Shown: positions 1 to 8,464 of the stretch, one piece after another | Layout of the letters: each line of letters begins with the position of its first letter | Numbering within the stretch: the first letter of the stretch is position 1 | Assembly (NCBI GenBank): GCA_018001015.1 | Contig: JAGNIV010000005.1 | Span: forward strand, 1 to 64,000 | Reading direction: 5' to 3' | From: Phenylobacterium sp. | GTDB lineage: Bacteria; Pseudomonadota; Alphaproteobacteria; Caulobacterales; Caulobacteraceae | DNA length: 64,000 bases | Made by a program: the position numbers and the translations under genes | The notes under the pieces: generated by a model | What the model was told of the DNA's origin: nothing | Databases searched by the model: none | What the model saw: the letters and a program-made list of their open reading frames with translations, nothing else

Positions 1-357
1 CCTCCGCCCCCGCCGGCGTATGAAGCCCGGCAGTTCATCGTCTACTTCCCGTTCGATCAGTACGTCCTGACGCCGGAAGCCCAGACGGTGGTCTCGGAAG
101 CTGCGAACTACGCCAACGGCGGCCGGGCGACCCAAGTGGTTGTCGTCGGTCACACCGACTCCTCCGGTTCGCCGGCCTACAACGTCCGCCTGTCGGAACG
201 TCGGGCCAAGGCCGTGGCTGACGCGCTCGTCGGTCAAGGCGTCGGCGCCGGCTCGCTGCAAGTCGATTGGAAGGGCGAAACCATGCTCGCCGTTCCCACC
301 GGCGACGGCGTGAAGGAACCGCTGAACCGCCGTTCGACGATCGACATCAACTTCTAA
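1..357 (+). CDS. OmpA-like C-terminal domain protein (5' truncated)
   Basis: Only the 3' end of the gene is present; the frame is open from the first base and gives 118 residues. A short proline run (PPPPPAYE) is followed by an OmpA/MotB-type peptidoglycan-binding domain: FIVYFPFDQYVLTPEA, then GHTDSSGSPAYN and NVRLSERRAKAV, the usual GHTD and NxxLSxxRA signatures that contact diaminopimelate in peptidoglycan. The protein ends RRSTIDINF. A proline hinge before the domain suggests an outer-membrane protein (beta-barrel or lipoprotein) anchored to the cell wall, but the N-terminal part that would show this is outside the window. A strong terminator follows, so this is the last gene of its transcript. 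Confidence 0.9.
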   Translation, partial: PPPPPAYEARQFIVYFPFDQYVLTPEAQTVVSEAANYANGGRATQVVVVGHTDSSGSPAYNVRLSERRAKAVADALVGQGVGAGSLQVDWKGETMLAVPTGDGVKEPLNRRSTIDINF

Positions 358-392
358 GATATCGATCTCGGCGGTTCGCCGAACTAAGCGAG

Positions 393-420
393 GGGCCCGG
401 TCGCAAGACCGGGCCCTTTT
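393..420 (+). terminator. Rho-independent terminator after the OmpA-like gene
   Basis: A perfect 10-bp stem, GGGCCCGGTC / GACCGGGCCC, closes a GCAA tetraloop and is followed directly by TTTT. It lies 35 bp after the stop codon of the OmpA-like gene. Confidence 0.93.
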
Positions 421-541
421 GCTATGGCGCTTTCGTCAGGTCCTCGGGCGTACCTGCCCGACTCAAGCGGTCAAGTTTTCGCGTCCTCCTTGTGTTTTCC
501 GCAACAATTTTGCATTTTCGGCCCCGGTGTGAGGGTCAGAC

Positions 542-3500
542 ATGTCTTGGGACGATCTCGATCGGGATAAATTTATTGATGAGCGCGCGGCGGTCGCCGC
601 CCTGCTCGCCCGCCGGCCTCTGAGTGCGGAGGATCGGGAAGAGGTTCGCCAGGAAGCCGAGGCCCTGGTCCGCTTCGCTCGCAAGGGCGCCGCCAGGCAG
701 GGGGTGGTGGAGAGCTTCCTGCAGGAGTTTTCGCTGTCGACCCGCGAGGGCCTGGCCCTGATGTGCCTGGCAGAAGCCCTGCTGCGCACCCCCGATGAGG
801 GGACCCGCGACCGGCTGATCGCCGAGAAGATCGCCTCGGCGGACTGGGCCAGTCACCTGGGCCGTTCCGACAGCCTGCTGGTCAACGCCTCCACCTGGAG
901 CCTGATGCTCACCGGCAAGCTGATCGACCCCGACGAGGAGGCCCGCGCCGATCTGCCAGGCTTCATCCGCCGGCTGGCTGGCCGGCTGGGGGAGCCGGTG
1001 ATCCGTCAGGCCGTGGGCGCGGCGGTCAAGATCATGGGCGAACAGTTCGTCCTGGGGCGGACCATAGACCAGGCCATCAAGCGTGCGGGCGCCGATGGCT
1101 TTGTCTGTTCCTTCGACATGCTGGGGGAGGGGGCCCGCACTGCCGCTGACGCCGACAAGTACGAGAGGGCCTATGCCGACGCCCTCACCGTGGTGGGCCA
1201 TCGGGCCAAGGGCGAGGGCCCCGAAGCCGGCCACGGCGTCTCGGTGAAGCTCTCGGCGCTGTCGCCGCGCTATGAGGCGCGCCAGGAAGACAGGGTTTGG
1301 GCCGATCTCTATCCGCGCCTCCTGAGGCTGGCCACGATCGCCGCCGCCGCCAATATCAACCTGACCCTGGACGCCGAGGAGGCCGACCGCCTCGTCCTGT
1401 CGCTCAAGCTGCTGGAGCGCCTGGCGGGGGAGCCGGAGCTGGGGACCTGGAAGGGCCTCGGCCTCGCGGTGCAGGCCTATCAGAAGCGAGCCCCCCAGAC
1501 CGTCGCCGCCGTGGCCGACATCGCACGCGCCACCGGCCGCCGGCTGATGGTCCGCCTGGTCAAGGGCGCCTATTGGGATTCGGAGATCAAACGCGCCCAG
1601 GTCGGCGGTCTGCCCGGCTATCCTGTCTTCACCACCAAGGCGGCCACCGACCTGTCGTACCTGGCCTGCGCCCGGGTGCTGCTGGCCGCGGCCCCGGCGC
1701 TCTATCCGCAGTTCGCCACCCACAACGCCCATACGCTCGCCGCCGTCCGGCAGATGGCGCGGCAGGCCAATGTGGAGCCGGAGTTCCAGCGCCTGCACGG
1801 CATGGGCGAGGCCCTCTATGCGGGGGCCGTGGACCGCTATGGCCCCATGAAACTGCGGGTCTACGCCCCCGTCGGTGGGCACGAGGACCTGCTGCCCTAT
1901 CTGGTGCGACGCCTGCTGGAGAACGGCGCCAACACCTCCTTCGTCCACGCCCTGCTGGACGAGAAGACCCCGGTGAGCATGGTGGTGGGTGACCCCATCG
2001 GCGCCGTGGAAGCGGCCGGCGGCGCGCCGCACCCGCGCATTCCCCTGCCGGTGGATCTGTATGGCTCGGCCCGCAAGAACTCGACCGGGGTGGATCTCTC
2101 CATTGCGGCCGAGCGCGACCGGCTCGCCGTCGCCGTCGCGGAGTTGGACTTTCTCACCGCCCGGCCCATCGTGGCGGGCAAGGAGACCGGGACCGGCGCC
2201 AGCTCCCCGCGCACCTCCCCCAGCGACCGTAAGCGGATGATCGGCCAGGTCTGGGACGCCGGAGCGGGGGACATCGGCCAGGCGTTCGCCGCTGCCAGGG
2301 CCGCGCAAGGCCCTTGGGACGCCCGGGGCGGCCACGGTCGAGCCCAGGTGCTACGGGCCATGGCTGATGCCCTGGAAGCCCAACGCGACCGGCTGATCGC
2401 CATCTGCACGTTGGAGGCCGGCAAGACCTATGGCGACGGCGCCGCCGAGGTGCGCGAGGCCGCCGACTTTTGCCGCTACTACGCCCACCTGGCGGAGCGC
2501 CAGTTTTCGGGCCCTGAAACCCTCAAAGGACCGGTTGGGGAGGTGAATCAGCTTTCCCTGCACGGAAGGGGGGTGTTCGCCTGCATCAGCCCCTGGAACT
2601 TTCCGCTGGCCATCTTCACCGGCCAGATCGCCGCGGCCTTGGCCGCCGGCAACGCCGTGGTGGCCAAGCCGGCCGAACAGACCCCGCTGATCGCCGCCGA
2701 GGCCGTGAGGCTGTTCCACAAGGCCGGCCTGCCGGTCGATGTGCTACATCTGCTGCCCGGCGACGGCGCGGGGGTGGGCGGCGCCCTCGTCGGCCACCGC
2801 GACTGCGCGGGCGTCGCCTTCACCGGCGGCACGGACACCGCCTCGGCCATCAACCGGACGTTGGCGGCCCGGCCCGGCCCCATCTTGCCCTTCATCGCCG
2901 AGACCGGCGGGCTCAACGCCATGTTCGTCGACACCACCGCCCTGCGCGAGCAGGTGGTCGACGACGTCATCAGCTCCGCCTTCGGATCGGCCGGCCAGCG
3001 CTGTTCGGCCCTGCGCATCCTGTTCGTCCCGCGCGAGACCGCAGACCAGCTGATCGAGGGACTCGCCGGCGCCATGGACGCCTTGGTGCTGGGGGACCCC
3101 GCCGATCCGCGCACGGACATCGGCCCGGTGATCGACGAGGAGGCCCGGGCCGTCCTCGAGGCCCACCTGGCGCGCCTGACCCGGGAGGCCAAGGTGGTGC
3201 GCCGGATGACCAGGCCTGACACCGGTGTCTTCTTCGCCCCGACCCTGGCGGAAATTCCATCCGCAGCCTTCCTGCAGAAGGAGGTGTTCGGTCCGGTCCT
3301 GCACGTCGTCCGCTACGACGCCGCCAAGCTGGATGAGGCGGCCGGTCCCCTGGCGGCCGCGGGCTATGGCCTGACGCTCGGCATCCACAGCCGCATCGAG
3401 GGCTTCGCTGACCAGGTGCGCGCCGCGGTCCCCGCCGGCAACGCCTATGTGAACCGCTCGATGATCGGTGCCGTGGTGGGGGTGCAGCCCTTCGGCGGCG

Positions 3501-3631
3501 AGGGCCTGTCAGGGACTGGTCCCAAGGCGGGAGGCCCGCACGCGCTGCTGCGCTATGCGGTGGAGCGCGCGGTGAGCGTCAATATCGCAGCCCAGGGGGG
3601 GGATCCGGCGCTCCTGAACCTGAATCCCTGA
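542..3631 (+). CDS. putA: Bifunctional proline dehydrogenase / L-glutamate-gamma-semialdehyde dehydrogenase PutA
   Basis: PutA oxidises proline to glutamate in two steps, passing electrons to the respiratory chain through FAD and reducing NAD+. The 1029-residue protein shows the FAD-binding proline dehydrogenase barrel first (about residues 190-480; SVKLSALSPRYE, LVKGAYWDSEIKRAQ, FATHNAHT, EFQRLHGMGE), then the aldehyde dehydrogenase domain (about 540-1010; SPWNFPLAIFTGQ, AETGG with Glu787, SAGQRCSAL with catalytic Cys821, KEVFGPVLHV, QPFGGEGLSGTG). There is no N-terminal ribbon-helix-helix domain, so unlike E. coli PutA it should not repress its own gene; a short form of about 1000-1050 residues is usual in alphaproteobacteria. 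No Lrp-type PutR gene is adjacent. The start ATG follows GAGGG at modest spacing. Confidence 0.96.
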   Translation: MSWDDLDRDKFIDERAAVAALLARRPLSAEDREEVRQEAEALVRFARKGAARQGVVESFLQEFSLSTREGLALMCLAEALLRTPDEGTRDRLIAEKIASADWASHLGRSDSLLVNASTWSLMLTGKLIDPDEEARADLPGFIRRLAGRLGEPVIRQAVGAAVKIMGEQFVLGRTIDQAIKRAGADGFVCSFDMLGEGARTAADADKYERAYADALTVVGHRAKGEGPEAGHGVSVKLSALSPRYEARQEDRVWADLYPRLLRLATIAAAANINLTLDAEEADRLVLSLKLLERLAGEPELGTWKGLGLAVQAYQKRAPQTVAAVADIARATGRRLMVRLVKGAYWDSEIKRAQVGGLPGYPVFTTKAATDLSYLACARVLLAAAPALYPQFATHNAHTLAAVRQMARQANVEPEFQRLHGMGEALYAGAVDRYGPMKLRVYAPVGGHEDLLPYLVRRLLENGANTSFVHALLDEKTPVSMVVGDPIGAVEAAGGAPHPRIPLPVDLYGSARKNSTGVDLSIAAERDRLAVAVAELDFLTARPIVAGKETGTGASSPRTSPSDRKRMIGQVWDAGAGDIGQAFAAARAAQGPWDARGGHGRAQVLRAMADALEAQRDRLIAICTLEAGKTYGDGAAEVREAADFCRYYAHLAERQFSGPETLKGPVGEVNQLSLHGRGVFACISPWNFPLAIFTGQIAAALAAGNAVVAKPAEQTPLIAAEAVRLFHKAGLPVDVLHLLPGDGAGVGGALVGHRDCAGVAFTGGTDTASAINRTLAARPGPILPFIAETGGLNAMFVDTTALREQVVDDVISSAFGSAGQRCSALRILFVPRETADQLIEGLAGAMDALVLGDPADPRTDIGPVIDEEARAVLEAHLARLTREAKVVRRMTRPDTGVFFAPTLAEIPSAAFLQKEVFGPVLHVVRYDAAKLDEAAGPLAAAGYGLTLGIHSRIEGFADQVRAAVPAGNAYVNRSMIGAVVGVQPFGGEGLSGTGPKAGGPHALLRYAVERAVSVNIAAQGGDPALLNLNP

Positions 3632-3671
3632 CGCGCGTTTCCCGCCCAGGCTTTTGGGCTGGGGGAACGGG

Positions 3672-5456
3672 ATGACTCATCAACAGGCGCTGGCCTTCGG
3701 TCTGATCGGCGTGACCATCGGCGCCTTCGTCTGGGGACGCTTCCGGTATGACCTGATCGCGCTGGTCTCACTGCTGGCGGGCGTGCTGCTGGGGGTGGTG
3801 CCGGCCAGGAACGCCTTTGACGGCTTTTCCAACGACATCACGGTGATCATCGCCAGCGCCCTGGTGGTCAGCGCCGCCTTCGCGCGGTCGGGGATCATCG
3901 AGGCGATGTTGCGGCCGCTGCTGCCGCATCTGAAGACCGAGCGCAGCCAGGTCCCGGTGCTGACCGCCGCCGTCACTCTGCTGTCGACCGCCACCAAGAA
4001 TGTCGGCGCCCTGGCCATCATGATGCCCGTGGCGTTGCAGGTGGCGCGTCGCACCGGGACATCCCCAGGCCGCCTGCTGATGCCGATGTCCTTCGGGGCC
4101 CTGCTCGGGGGGTTGGTCACCCTGGTGGGGACCGCGCCCAACATCATCGTCTCCCAGGTGCGCGAGGACATCCTGGGCAAGCCCTTCGGCATGTACGACT
4201 ACGCCCCCGTGGGTCTTGGCCTCGCGGCGTTGGGGGTGCTGTTCCTCTCCTTCGCCTACCGAATGCTCCCCAAGGGCCGCACGCCGGCCACGAACATCGA
4301 CGCGGCCCTGGCGGCCAACGCGTATTTCACCGAGGTGAAGGTTCCCGACGGCTGGACCTTCGAGAAGAACAGGGTCGCCGACTTCAACCACATGGCGCAC
4401 AACGAGGTGCGGGTGATGGCTCTGCTGCGGAGCGGCAAGCGCAAGTCCCAGCCTCACCCCAACACCAAGATCCTGCCCGGCGACACCCTGCTGTTGGAGG
4501 GCGAACCCCACGGCCTGGATGACCTGATCACCCGAGCCCGCCTCCGGCTGACCCGGGCCGACAAGCCGCTCTCCATGGAGGAACCCACCGAGGAGGTGCG
4601 GGTGGTGGAGGCCGTGGTGGGGGCGGAGTCGGGCCTGATAGGCGAAACCGCCCAGCATGCGGATCTGCACGGCCAGCATGGGGTGAACCTCCTGGCGGTC
4701 AGCCGCTCGGGTTTCCGGCTCAGCCAGCACCTCAACCGCGTCCGCCTGCGGGCCGGGGACGTCATCGTGCTGCAGGGCGGCGAGCGCAGCCTGCCCGGCG
4801 CGCTCAAGGCGCTGGGCCTGCTGCCCCTGGCCGAGCGGGAGGTTCGCCTGGGCGGCATCCGCCACGCCGTTGCGCCGGCCGTGATCCTCGCGGCGGCGAT
4901 GATCCTGGTCGCCTTCCAGGTGATCCCGGTGGCCATCGCCTTCTTCGGCGCCGCGGTGGTGATGATCGCCCTCGGCTCCATCCGCATGCGCGAGGCCTAT
5001 GCCGCCCTAGATGGTCCGGTCCTGGTGCTGATCGCCGCTCTGATACCGGTGTCTCAGGCGATCCAGACCACGGGCGGGGCGGACCTCATCGGTGGCTGGC
5101 TGTCGGCGATGTTCCAGGGCCAGGCGCCGATGCTGGCCCTGGCCGCGATCATGGCCGTGGCCATGGCCGCCACGCCATTCCTGAATAACGCCGCCACAGT
5201 GCTGATCGTGGCGCCGGTGGGGGCGGCCCTGGCCCTCAAGCTGGGGCTCAATCCTGACCCGTTCCTGATGGCCGTCGCGGTGGGCGCGGCCTGCGACTTC
5301 CTCACCCCCATCGGCCATCAGTGCAATACCCTGGTGATGGGGCCGGGCGGCTACAGGTTCAGCGACTATCCCCGGCTGGGGACGCCGCTGACCCTGCTGG
5401 TCCTGGTGGTGGGGACGCCGCTGATCACGCTGTTCTGGCCCCTGGTCCGCGGCTAG
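3672..5456 (+). CDS. SLC13/DASS-family permease with two internal TrkA-C domains
   Basis: A 594-residue membrane protein of the sodium:anion (sulfate/dicarboxylate) symporter type. Hydrophobic segments fill residues 1-200 and 395-590. Between them lie two soluble RCK_C/TrkA-C-like domains (ends ILPGDTLLLEGEPHGL and LRAGDVIVLQGGERSL), an architecture typical of bacterial SLC13 permeases often annotated as sulfate or citrate transporters. The substrate cannot be read from sequence. The ATG was chosen over an in-frame TTG 18 bp upstream because GGGGGAA sits about 5 bp before it. It follows putA by 40 bp on the same strand. Its TAG overlaps the stop of the convergent GDT1 gene in a shared CTAG. 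Confidence 0.85.
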   Translation: MTHQQALAFGLIGVTIGAFVWGRFRYDLIALVSLLAGVLLGVVPARNAFDGFSNDITVIIASALVVSAAFARSGIIEAMLRPLLPHLKTERSQVPVLTAAVTLLSTATKNVGALAIMMPVALQVARRTGTSPGRLLMPMSFGALLGGLVTLVGTAPNIIVSQVREDILGKPFGMYDYAPVGLGLAALGVLFLSFAYRMLPKGRTPATNIDAALAANAYFTEVKVPDGWTFEKNRVADFNHMAHNEVRVMALLRSGKRKSQPHPNTKILPGDTLLLEGEPHGLDDLITRARLRLTRADKPLSMEEPTEEVRVVEAVVGAESGLIGETAQHADLHGQHGVNLLAVSRSGFRLSQHLNRVRLRAGDVIVLQGGERSLPGALKALGLLPLAEREVRLGGIRHAVAPAVILAAAMILVAFQVIPVAIAFFGAAVVMIALGSIRMREAYAALDGPVLVLIAALIPVSQAIQTTGGADLIGGWLSAMFQGQAPMLALAAIMAVAMAATPFLNNAATVLIVAPVGAALALKLGLNPDPFLMAVAVGAACDFLTPIGHQCNTLVMGPGGYRFSDYPRLGTPLTLLVLVVGTPLITLFWPLVRG

Positions 5457-6016
5457 CCCCAGATGAGAATCCACAGGCCGATGGCGGCGAAGGAGATCGC
5501 CGCTGCGATGCGGATCGCCTTCAGCGGCAGCCGCGTGGCCGCGACCTCGCCCAGGAACACCGCCGGCGTATTGGCCAGCATCATGCCCGCCGTCGTGCCC
5601 GCCGCCACCAGGGCCACCTCGTGGAACCGCGCGCCCAGCGCCACGGTGGCGACCTGGGTCTTGTCGCCCATCTCCACGAAGAAGAACGCCACCACCGTGG
5701 TCCAGAAGATCGAAGCGCCGGCCCGGTCGCGCGGCGCGTCCTTGTCTTCGAAGGTGTCGGGAATCAGCGCCCAGGCGGCGAAGGCGAGGAAGGCCAGGCC
5801 CAGCACCCACTTCATCCAGGGACCGTCGAAGAAGGTCCCCGCCACCGAGCCGACGGCGGCGGCCAAGGCGTGGTTGGCGATGGTGGCCACGAAGATCCCA
5901 AGCAGGATGGGGACGGGCTTGCGGAACCGCGCGGCCAGCAGGATGGCCAGCAGCTGGGTCTTGTCACCGATTTCGGCGATGGCCACGAGGCCGGTGGAGA
6001 CGAGGAAGGCTTCCAT
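5453..6016 (-). CDS. GDT1/UPF0016 family transporter (probable Mn2+ exporter)
   Basis: A 187-residue integral membrane protein with two copies of the family signature E-x-G-D-K-T-Q (EIGDKTQLLAILLAARF near residue 15; EMGDKTQVATVALGARF in the second half), each followed by hydrophobic helices. UPF0016/TMEM165 proteins (MneA in Vibrio and Xanthomonas) export Mn2+. The start MEAFLVSTG was chosen because the longer open frame upstream runs through a conserved riboswitch that must be untranslated. The riboswitch, which senses Mn2+ in other bacteria, independently supports a role in manganese efflux. The gene is convergent with the SLC13 permease. Confidence 0.93.
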   Translation of the reverse strand: MEAFLVSTGLVAIAEIGDKTQLLAILLAARFRKPVPILLGIFVATIANHALAAAVGSVAGTFFDGPWMKWVLGLAFLAFAAWALIPDTFEDKDAPRDRAGASIFWTTVVAFFFVEMGDKTQVATVALGARFHEVALVAAGTTAGMMLANTPAVFLGEVAATRLPLKAIRIAAAISFAAIGLWILIWG

Positions 6017-6091
6017 TGAGACAGACGTCCTGGGCGGGGTCGGGCACAACCAATGGCTTTCCGCGCCGCCGACCCCGCAAAAGGACAGCGC

Positions 6092-6212
6092 ACGAAAGCC
6101 AAAGGTCTCGCCAAGCTCAATCGCCGGACGCGCCATGCTCGGGGCGGGAAAACCCTCTGCAAGTCTGTTGACGCGTCCCCTGCTGGAACCGCAGGCGGCT
6201 ACTCCCCAGTGA
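6092..6212 (-). ncRNA. yybP-ykoY riboswitch (Mn2+ sensing) upstream of the GDT1 gene
   Basis: Read on the minus strand, the leader carries the hallmark 5' element GGGGAGUAGCC (6197-6207), an internal GCGUCAACAGACUUG-like segment, and the 3' element GGCGAGACCUUUGGC (6098-6112). These are the conserved parts of the yybP-ykoY class, which binds Mn2+. Between this aptamer and the start codon is a second hairpin with a perfect 10-bp stem, GCGGGGTCGG / CCGACCCCGC (6034-6043 with 6069-6078). Its 3' arm ends close to a candidate AGGA ribosome-binding site. There is no U-run, so control is probably translational. The aptamer ends are approximate. Confidence 0.9.
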
Positions 6213-6354
6213 CGGCGTGGGGATAGGTCGCAGGGCGTCCGGGCGCAAGTCGAAAACCGCCCGCGCGGCGGGCGAGGTCATTTGTCACACTGTCGTGAGC
6301 AATCGTCCCCAGGCGCCTCGGAAAGCCTTGCTCATCAATCGCCGGAGGGCGACG

Positions 6355-6370
6355 TTAAGACCTCGTTAAC
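6355..6370 (+). promoter_or_regulatory. CtrA-type box upstream of nrdA
   Basis: The sequence reads TTAA, seven bases, TTAAC, an exact match to the full Caulobacter CtrA consensus TTAA-N7-TTAAC. TTAA is scarce in this GC-rich window. It lies 158 bp upstream of the nrdA start, in the intergenic gap shared with the divergent riboswitch leader. A GANTC site (GAGTC, 6409-6413), the CcrM methylation target, lies about 40 bp downstream. Binding is inferred, not shown. Confidence 0.6.
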
Positions 6371-6423
6371 GAAAAAGCCTGGGGACGCGTCCATTCCCCC
6401 CGTTGACGAGTCATTAGCATCGG

Positions 6424-6470
6424 CCCCCATATGCTGCGTGTCTGGGGCGGGCGACCACTAGATGTAGGGC
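6424..6470 (+). promoter_or_regulatory. Pair of NrdR boxes in the nrdA promoter
   Basis: Two 16-bp sites resembling the NrdR consensus ACACwAyATawyGTGT lie exactly 31 bp apart: CCCCCATATGCTGCGT (6424-6439) and CCACTAGATGTAGGGC (6455-6470). Paired boxes about three helical turns apart are the usual arrangement for NrdR, the (d)ATP-sensing repressor of ribonucleotide reductase genes. The same spacing and a similar core recur upstream of nrdB. A TTGACG hexamer (6404-6409) just upstream could be a -35 element. Confidence 0.7.
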
Positions 6471-6527
6471 TTGCCGTGTTGGGGCGGTTCTAAGACCGAA
6501 CCGCCTGATAGTTATGGATTTTGGAAC

Positions 6528-8393
6528 ATGAGCAGCAGTGAAGCGGTATTGCGGACGGTCTCGGAAGCCAGCGCCGCGGCCCCGGAACGAGCCGATCGAC
6601 CGCAGTTGCAACTGGTCCGCAAGGTCGAGGTCGACCGCTCGCGCGACGCCCTGCTCACCGATTTCGGCAAGACCACCCTGGAAGACCGCTACCTGCTGCC
6701 GGGCGAGAGCTATCAGGACATGTTCGCCCGCGTCGCCACGGCCTACGCTGACGACGCCGACCACGCCCAGCGGGTCTATGACTACATCTCGAACCTCTGG
6801 TTCATGCCCTCGACCCCGGTGCTGTCGAACGGAGGCGCCGACCGCGGCCTGCCGATCTCCTGCTTCCTCAACGCGGTCAGCGATTCGCTGGACGGCATCC
6901 AGAGCGTCTGGAACGAGAACGTCGCGCTGGCCTCCAACGGCGGCGGCATCGGCACCTACTGGGGCGGCGTCCGCTCCATCGGTGAGAAGGTCAAGGGCGC
7001 GGGCCAGACCAGCGGCATCATCCCCTTCATCCGCGTGATGGACTCACTCACCCTGGCCATCAGCCAGGGCTCCCTGCGCCGCGGCTCGGCGGCGGTCTAT
7101 CTGGATATCCACCACCCGGAGATCGAGGAGTTCCTGGAAATCCGGAAGCCCTCGGGCGACTTCAACCGCAAGTCCCTCAACCTGCACCACGGCATCTCCA
7201 TCAGCGACGCCTTCATGGAGGCCGTCCGTGACGGTCAGCTGTTCGGCCTGCGCTCGCCCAAGACCGGCGAGGTGGTCAAGGAAGTCGACGCCCGCAGCCT
7301 CTGGCAGAAGATCCTCGAGATCCGCCTACAGACCGGCGAGCCCTACCTGATCTTCGCCGACACCGTGAACCGCTCCATGCCGCAGCATCAGCGTGACCTG
7401 GGCCTGAAGGTGCGGCAGTCGAACCTGTGCTCGGAGATCATGCTGCACACCGGTCCCGACCACCTGGGCGCCGAGCGCACCGCGGTCTGCTGCCTCTCCT
7501 CGGTCAACGCCGAGAAATTCCTGGAATGGCGCGACCACCCGACCTTCATCGAGGACGTCATGCGCTTCCTCGACAACGTGCTGCAGGACTTCATCAACCG
7601 CGCGCCGCCGGAAATGAAGAACGCCGTCTACGCCGCCACCCGTGAGCGGTCGGTCGGGCTGGGCCTGATGGGCTTCCACACCCTGCTCCAGGCCCAGAAC
7701 GTGCCCTTCGAGAGCGCGCTGGCCAAGTCCTGGAACATGCGCCTCTTCAAGCATCTGCGCCGCCAGTGCGATGCGGCCTCCCGCACGCTCGCCGCCGAGC
7801 GCGGCCCCTGCCCGGACGCCGCCGACGCCGGCGTCATGGAGCGCTTCAGCCACAAGCTGGCCATCGCGCCGACGGCCTCGATCTCGATCATCTGCGGCGG
7901 CACGAGCGCCGGCATCGAGCCGATCCCGGCCAATATCTACAGCCACAAGACCCTTTCGGGCACCTTCGCGGTGAAGAACCCCTATCTGGAGCGCCTGCTT
8001 GAGGAAAAGGGCCAGAACACCGCCGCTGTCTGGGATTCGATCCTGGAGAACGAGGGTTCGGTCCAGCACCTGGAGTTCCTCAGCCAGGACGACAAGGATG
8101 TCTACAAGACCGCCTTCGAGCTGGACCAGCGCTGGGTGATCGAGCTGGCCGCCGACCGCACACCCGATATCTGCCAGTCGCAGTCGGTGAACATCTTCCT
8201 CGCCGGCGATGTCGATAAGTGGGACCTGCACATGCTGCACTGGCAGGCCTGGGAGCGCGGCTGCAAGTCGCTCTACTACATGCGCTCCAAGTCGGTTCAG
8301 CGCGCCGCCCACGCCGGTGGCGAAGGACAGTTCATGGTCGAGGCGGGACCGTCCGAAAAGACGGACTACGACGAGTGCCTCGCCTGCCAGTAG
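6528..8393 (+). CDS. nrdA: Class Ia ribonucleoside-diphosphate reductase, alpha subunit
   Basis: The catalytic subunit that reduces ribonucleotides to deoxyribonucleotides. In order, the 621-residue protein has SCFLNAVSDSLDGI (redox cysteine), NLCSEI (Asn-x-Cys-x-Glu active site with the thiyl cysteine), AVCCLSSVN (second redox cysteine), PTASISIICGGTSAGIEP, SLYYMRS (tyrosine pair of the radical path) and the C-terminal thioredoxin-accessible tail ECLACQ. It begins directly in the ten-helix region, without the N-terminal ATP-cone that gives E. coli NrdA (761 residues) its overall activity switch. The ATG was chosen over an in-frame TTG 57 bp upstream that would overlap the NrdR box. The partner nrdB is 2.5 kb downstream rather than adjacent. 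Confidence 0.96.
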   Translation: MSSSEAVLRTVSEASAAAPERADRPQLQLVRKVEVDRSRDALLTDFGKTTLEDRYLLPGESYQDMFARVATAYADDADHAQRVYDYISNLWFMPSTPVLSNGGADRGLPISCFLNAVSDSLDGIQSVWNENVALASNGGGIGTYWGGVRSIGEKVKGAGQTSGIIPFIRVMDSLTLAISQGSLRRGSAAVYLDIHHPEIEEFLEIRKPSGDFNRKSLNLHHGISISDAFMEAVRDGQLFGLRSPKTGEVVKEVDARSLWQKILEIRLQTGEPYLIFADTVNRSMPQHQRDLGLKVRQSNLCSEIMLHTGPDHLGAERTAVCCLSSVNAEKFLEWRDHPTFIEDVMRFLDNVLQDFINRAPPEMKNAVYAATRERSVGLGLMGFHTLLQAQNVPFESALAKSWNMRLFKHLRRQCDAASRTLAAERGPCPDAADAGVMERFSHKLAIAPTASISIICGGTSAGIEPIPANIYSHKTLSGTFAVKNPYLERLLEEKGQNTAAVWDSILENEGSVQHLEFLSQDDKDVYKTAFELDQRWVIELAADRTPDICQSQSVNIFLAGDVDKWDLHMLHWQAWERGCKSLYYMRSKSVQRAAHAGGEGQFMVEAGPSEKTDYDECLACQ

Positions 8394-8464
8394 AACCCAG
8401 GCGCCAGACTCTGATATCTGGGTTATCGCTAACGCATTAGCGGCGCGGCGCCTCCGGGGTGGGA

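Noticed and set aside
536-2335. 599-residue open frame antisense to putA
   Set aside because: Low-complexity Gly/Arg/His-rich translation typical of the complementary strand of GC-rich genes; putA has full domain evidence.
8394-8424. AACCCAG/CTGGGTT stem as an nrdA terminator
   Set aside because: Seven-bp stem with a 17-nt loop and no T-run; too weak to call.
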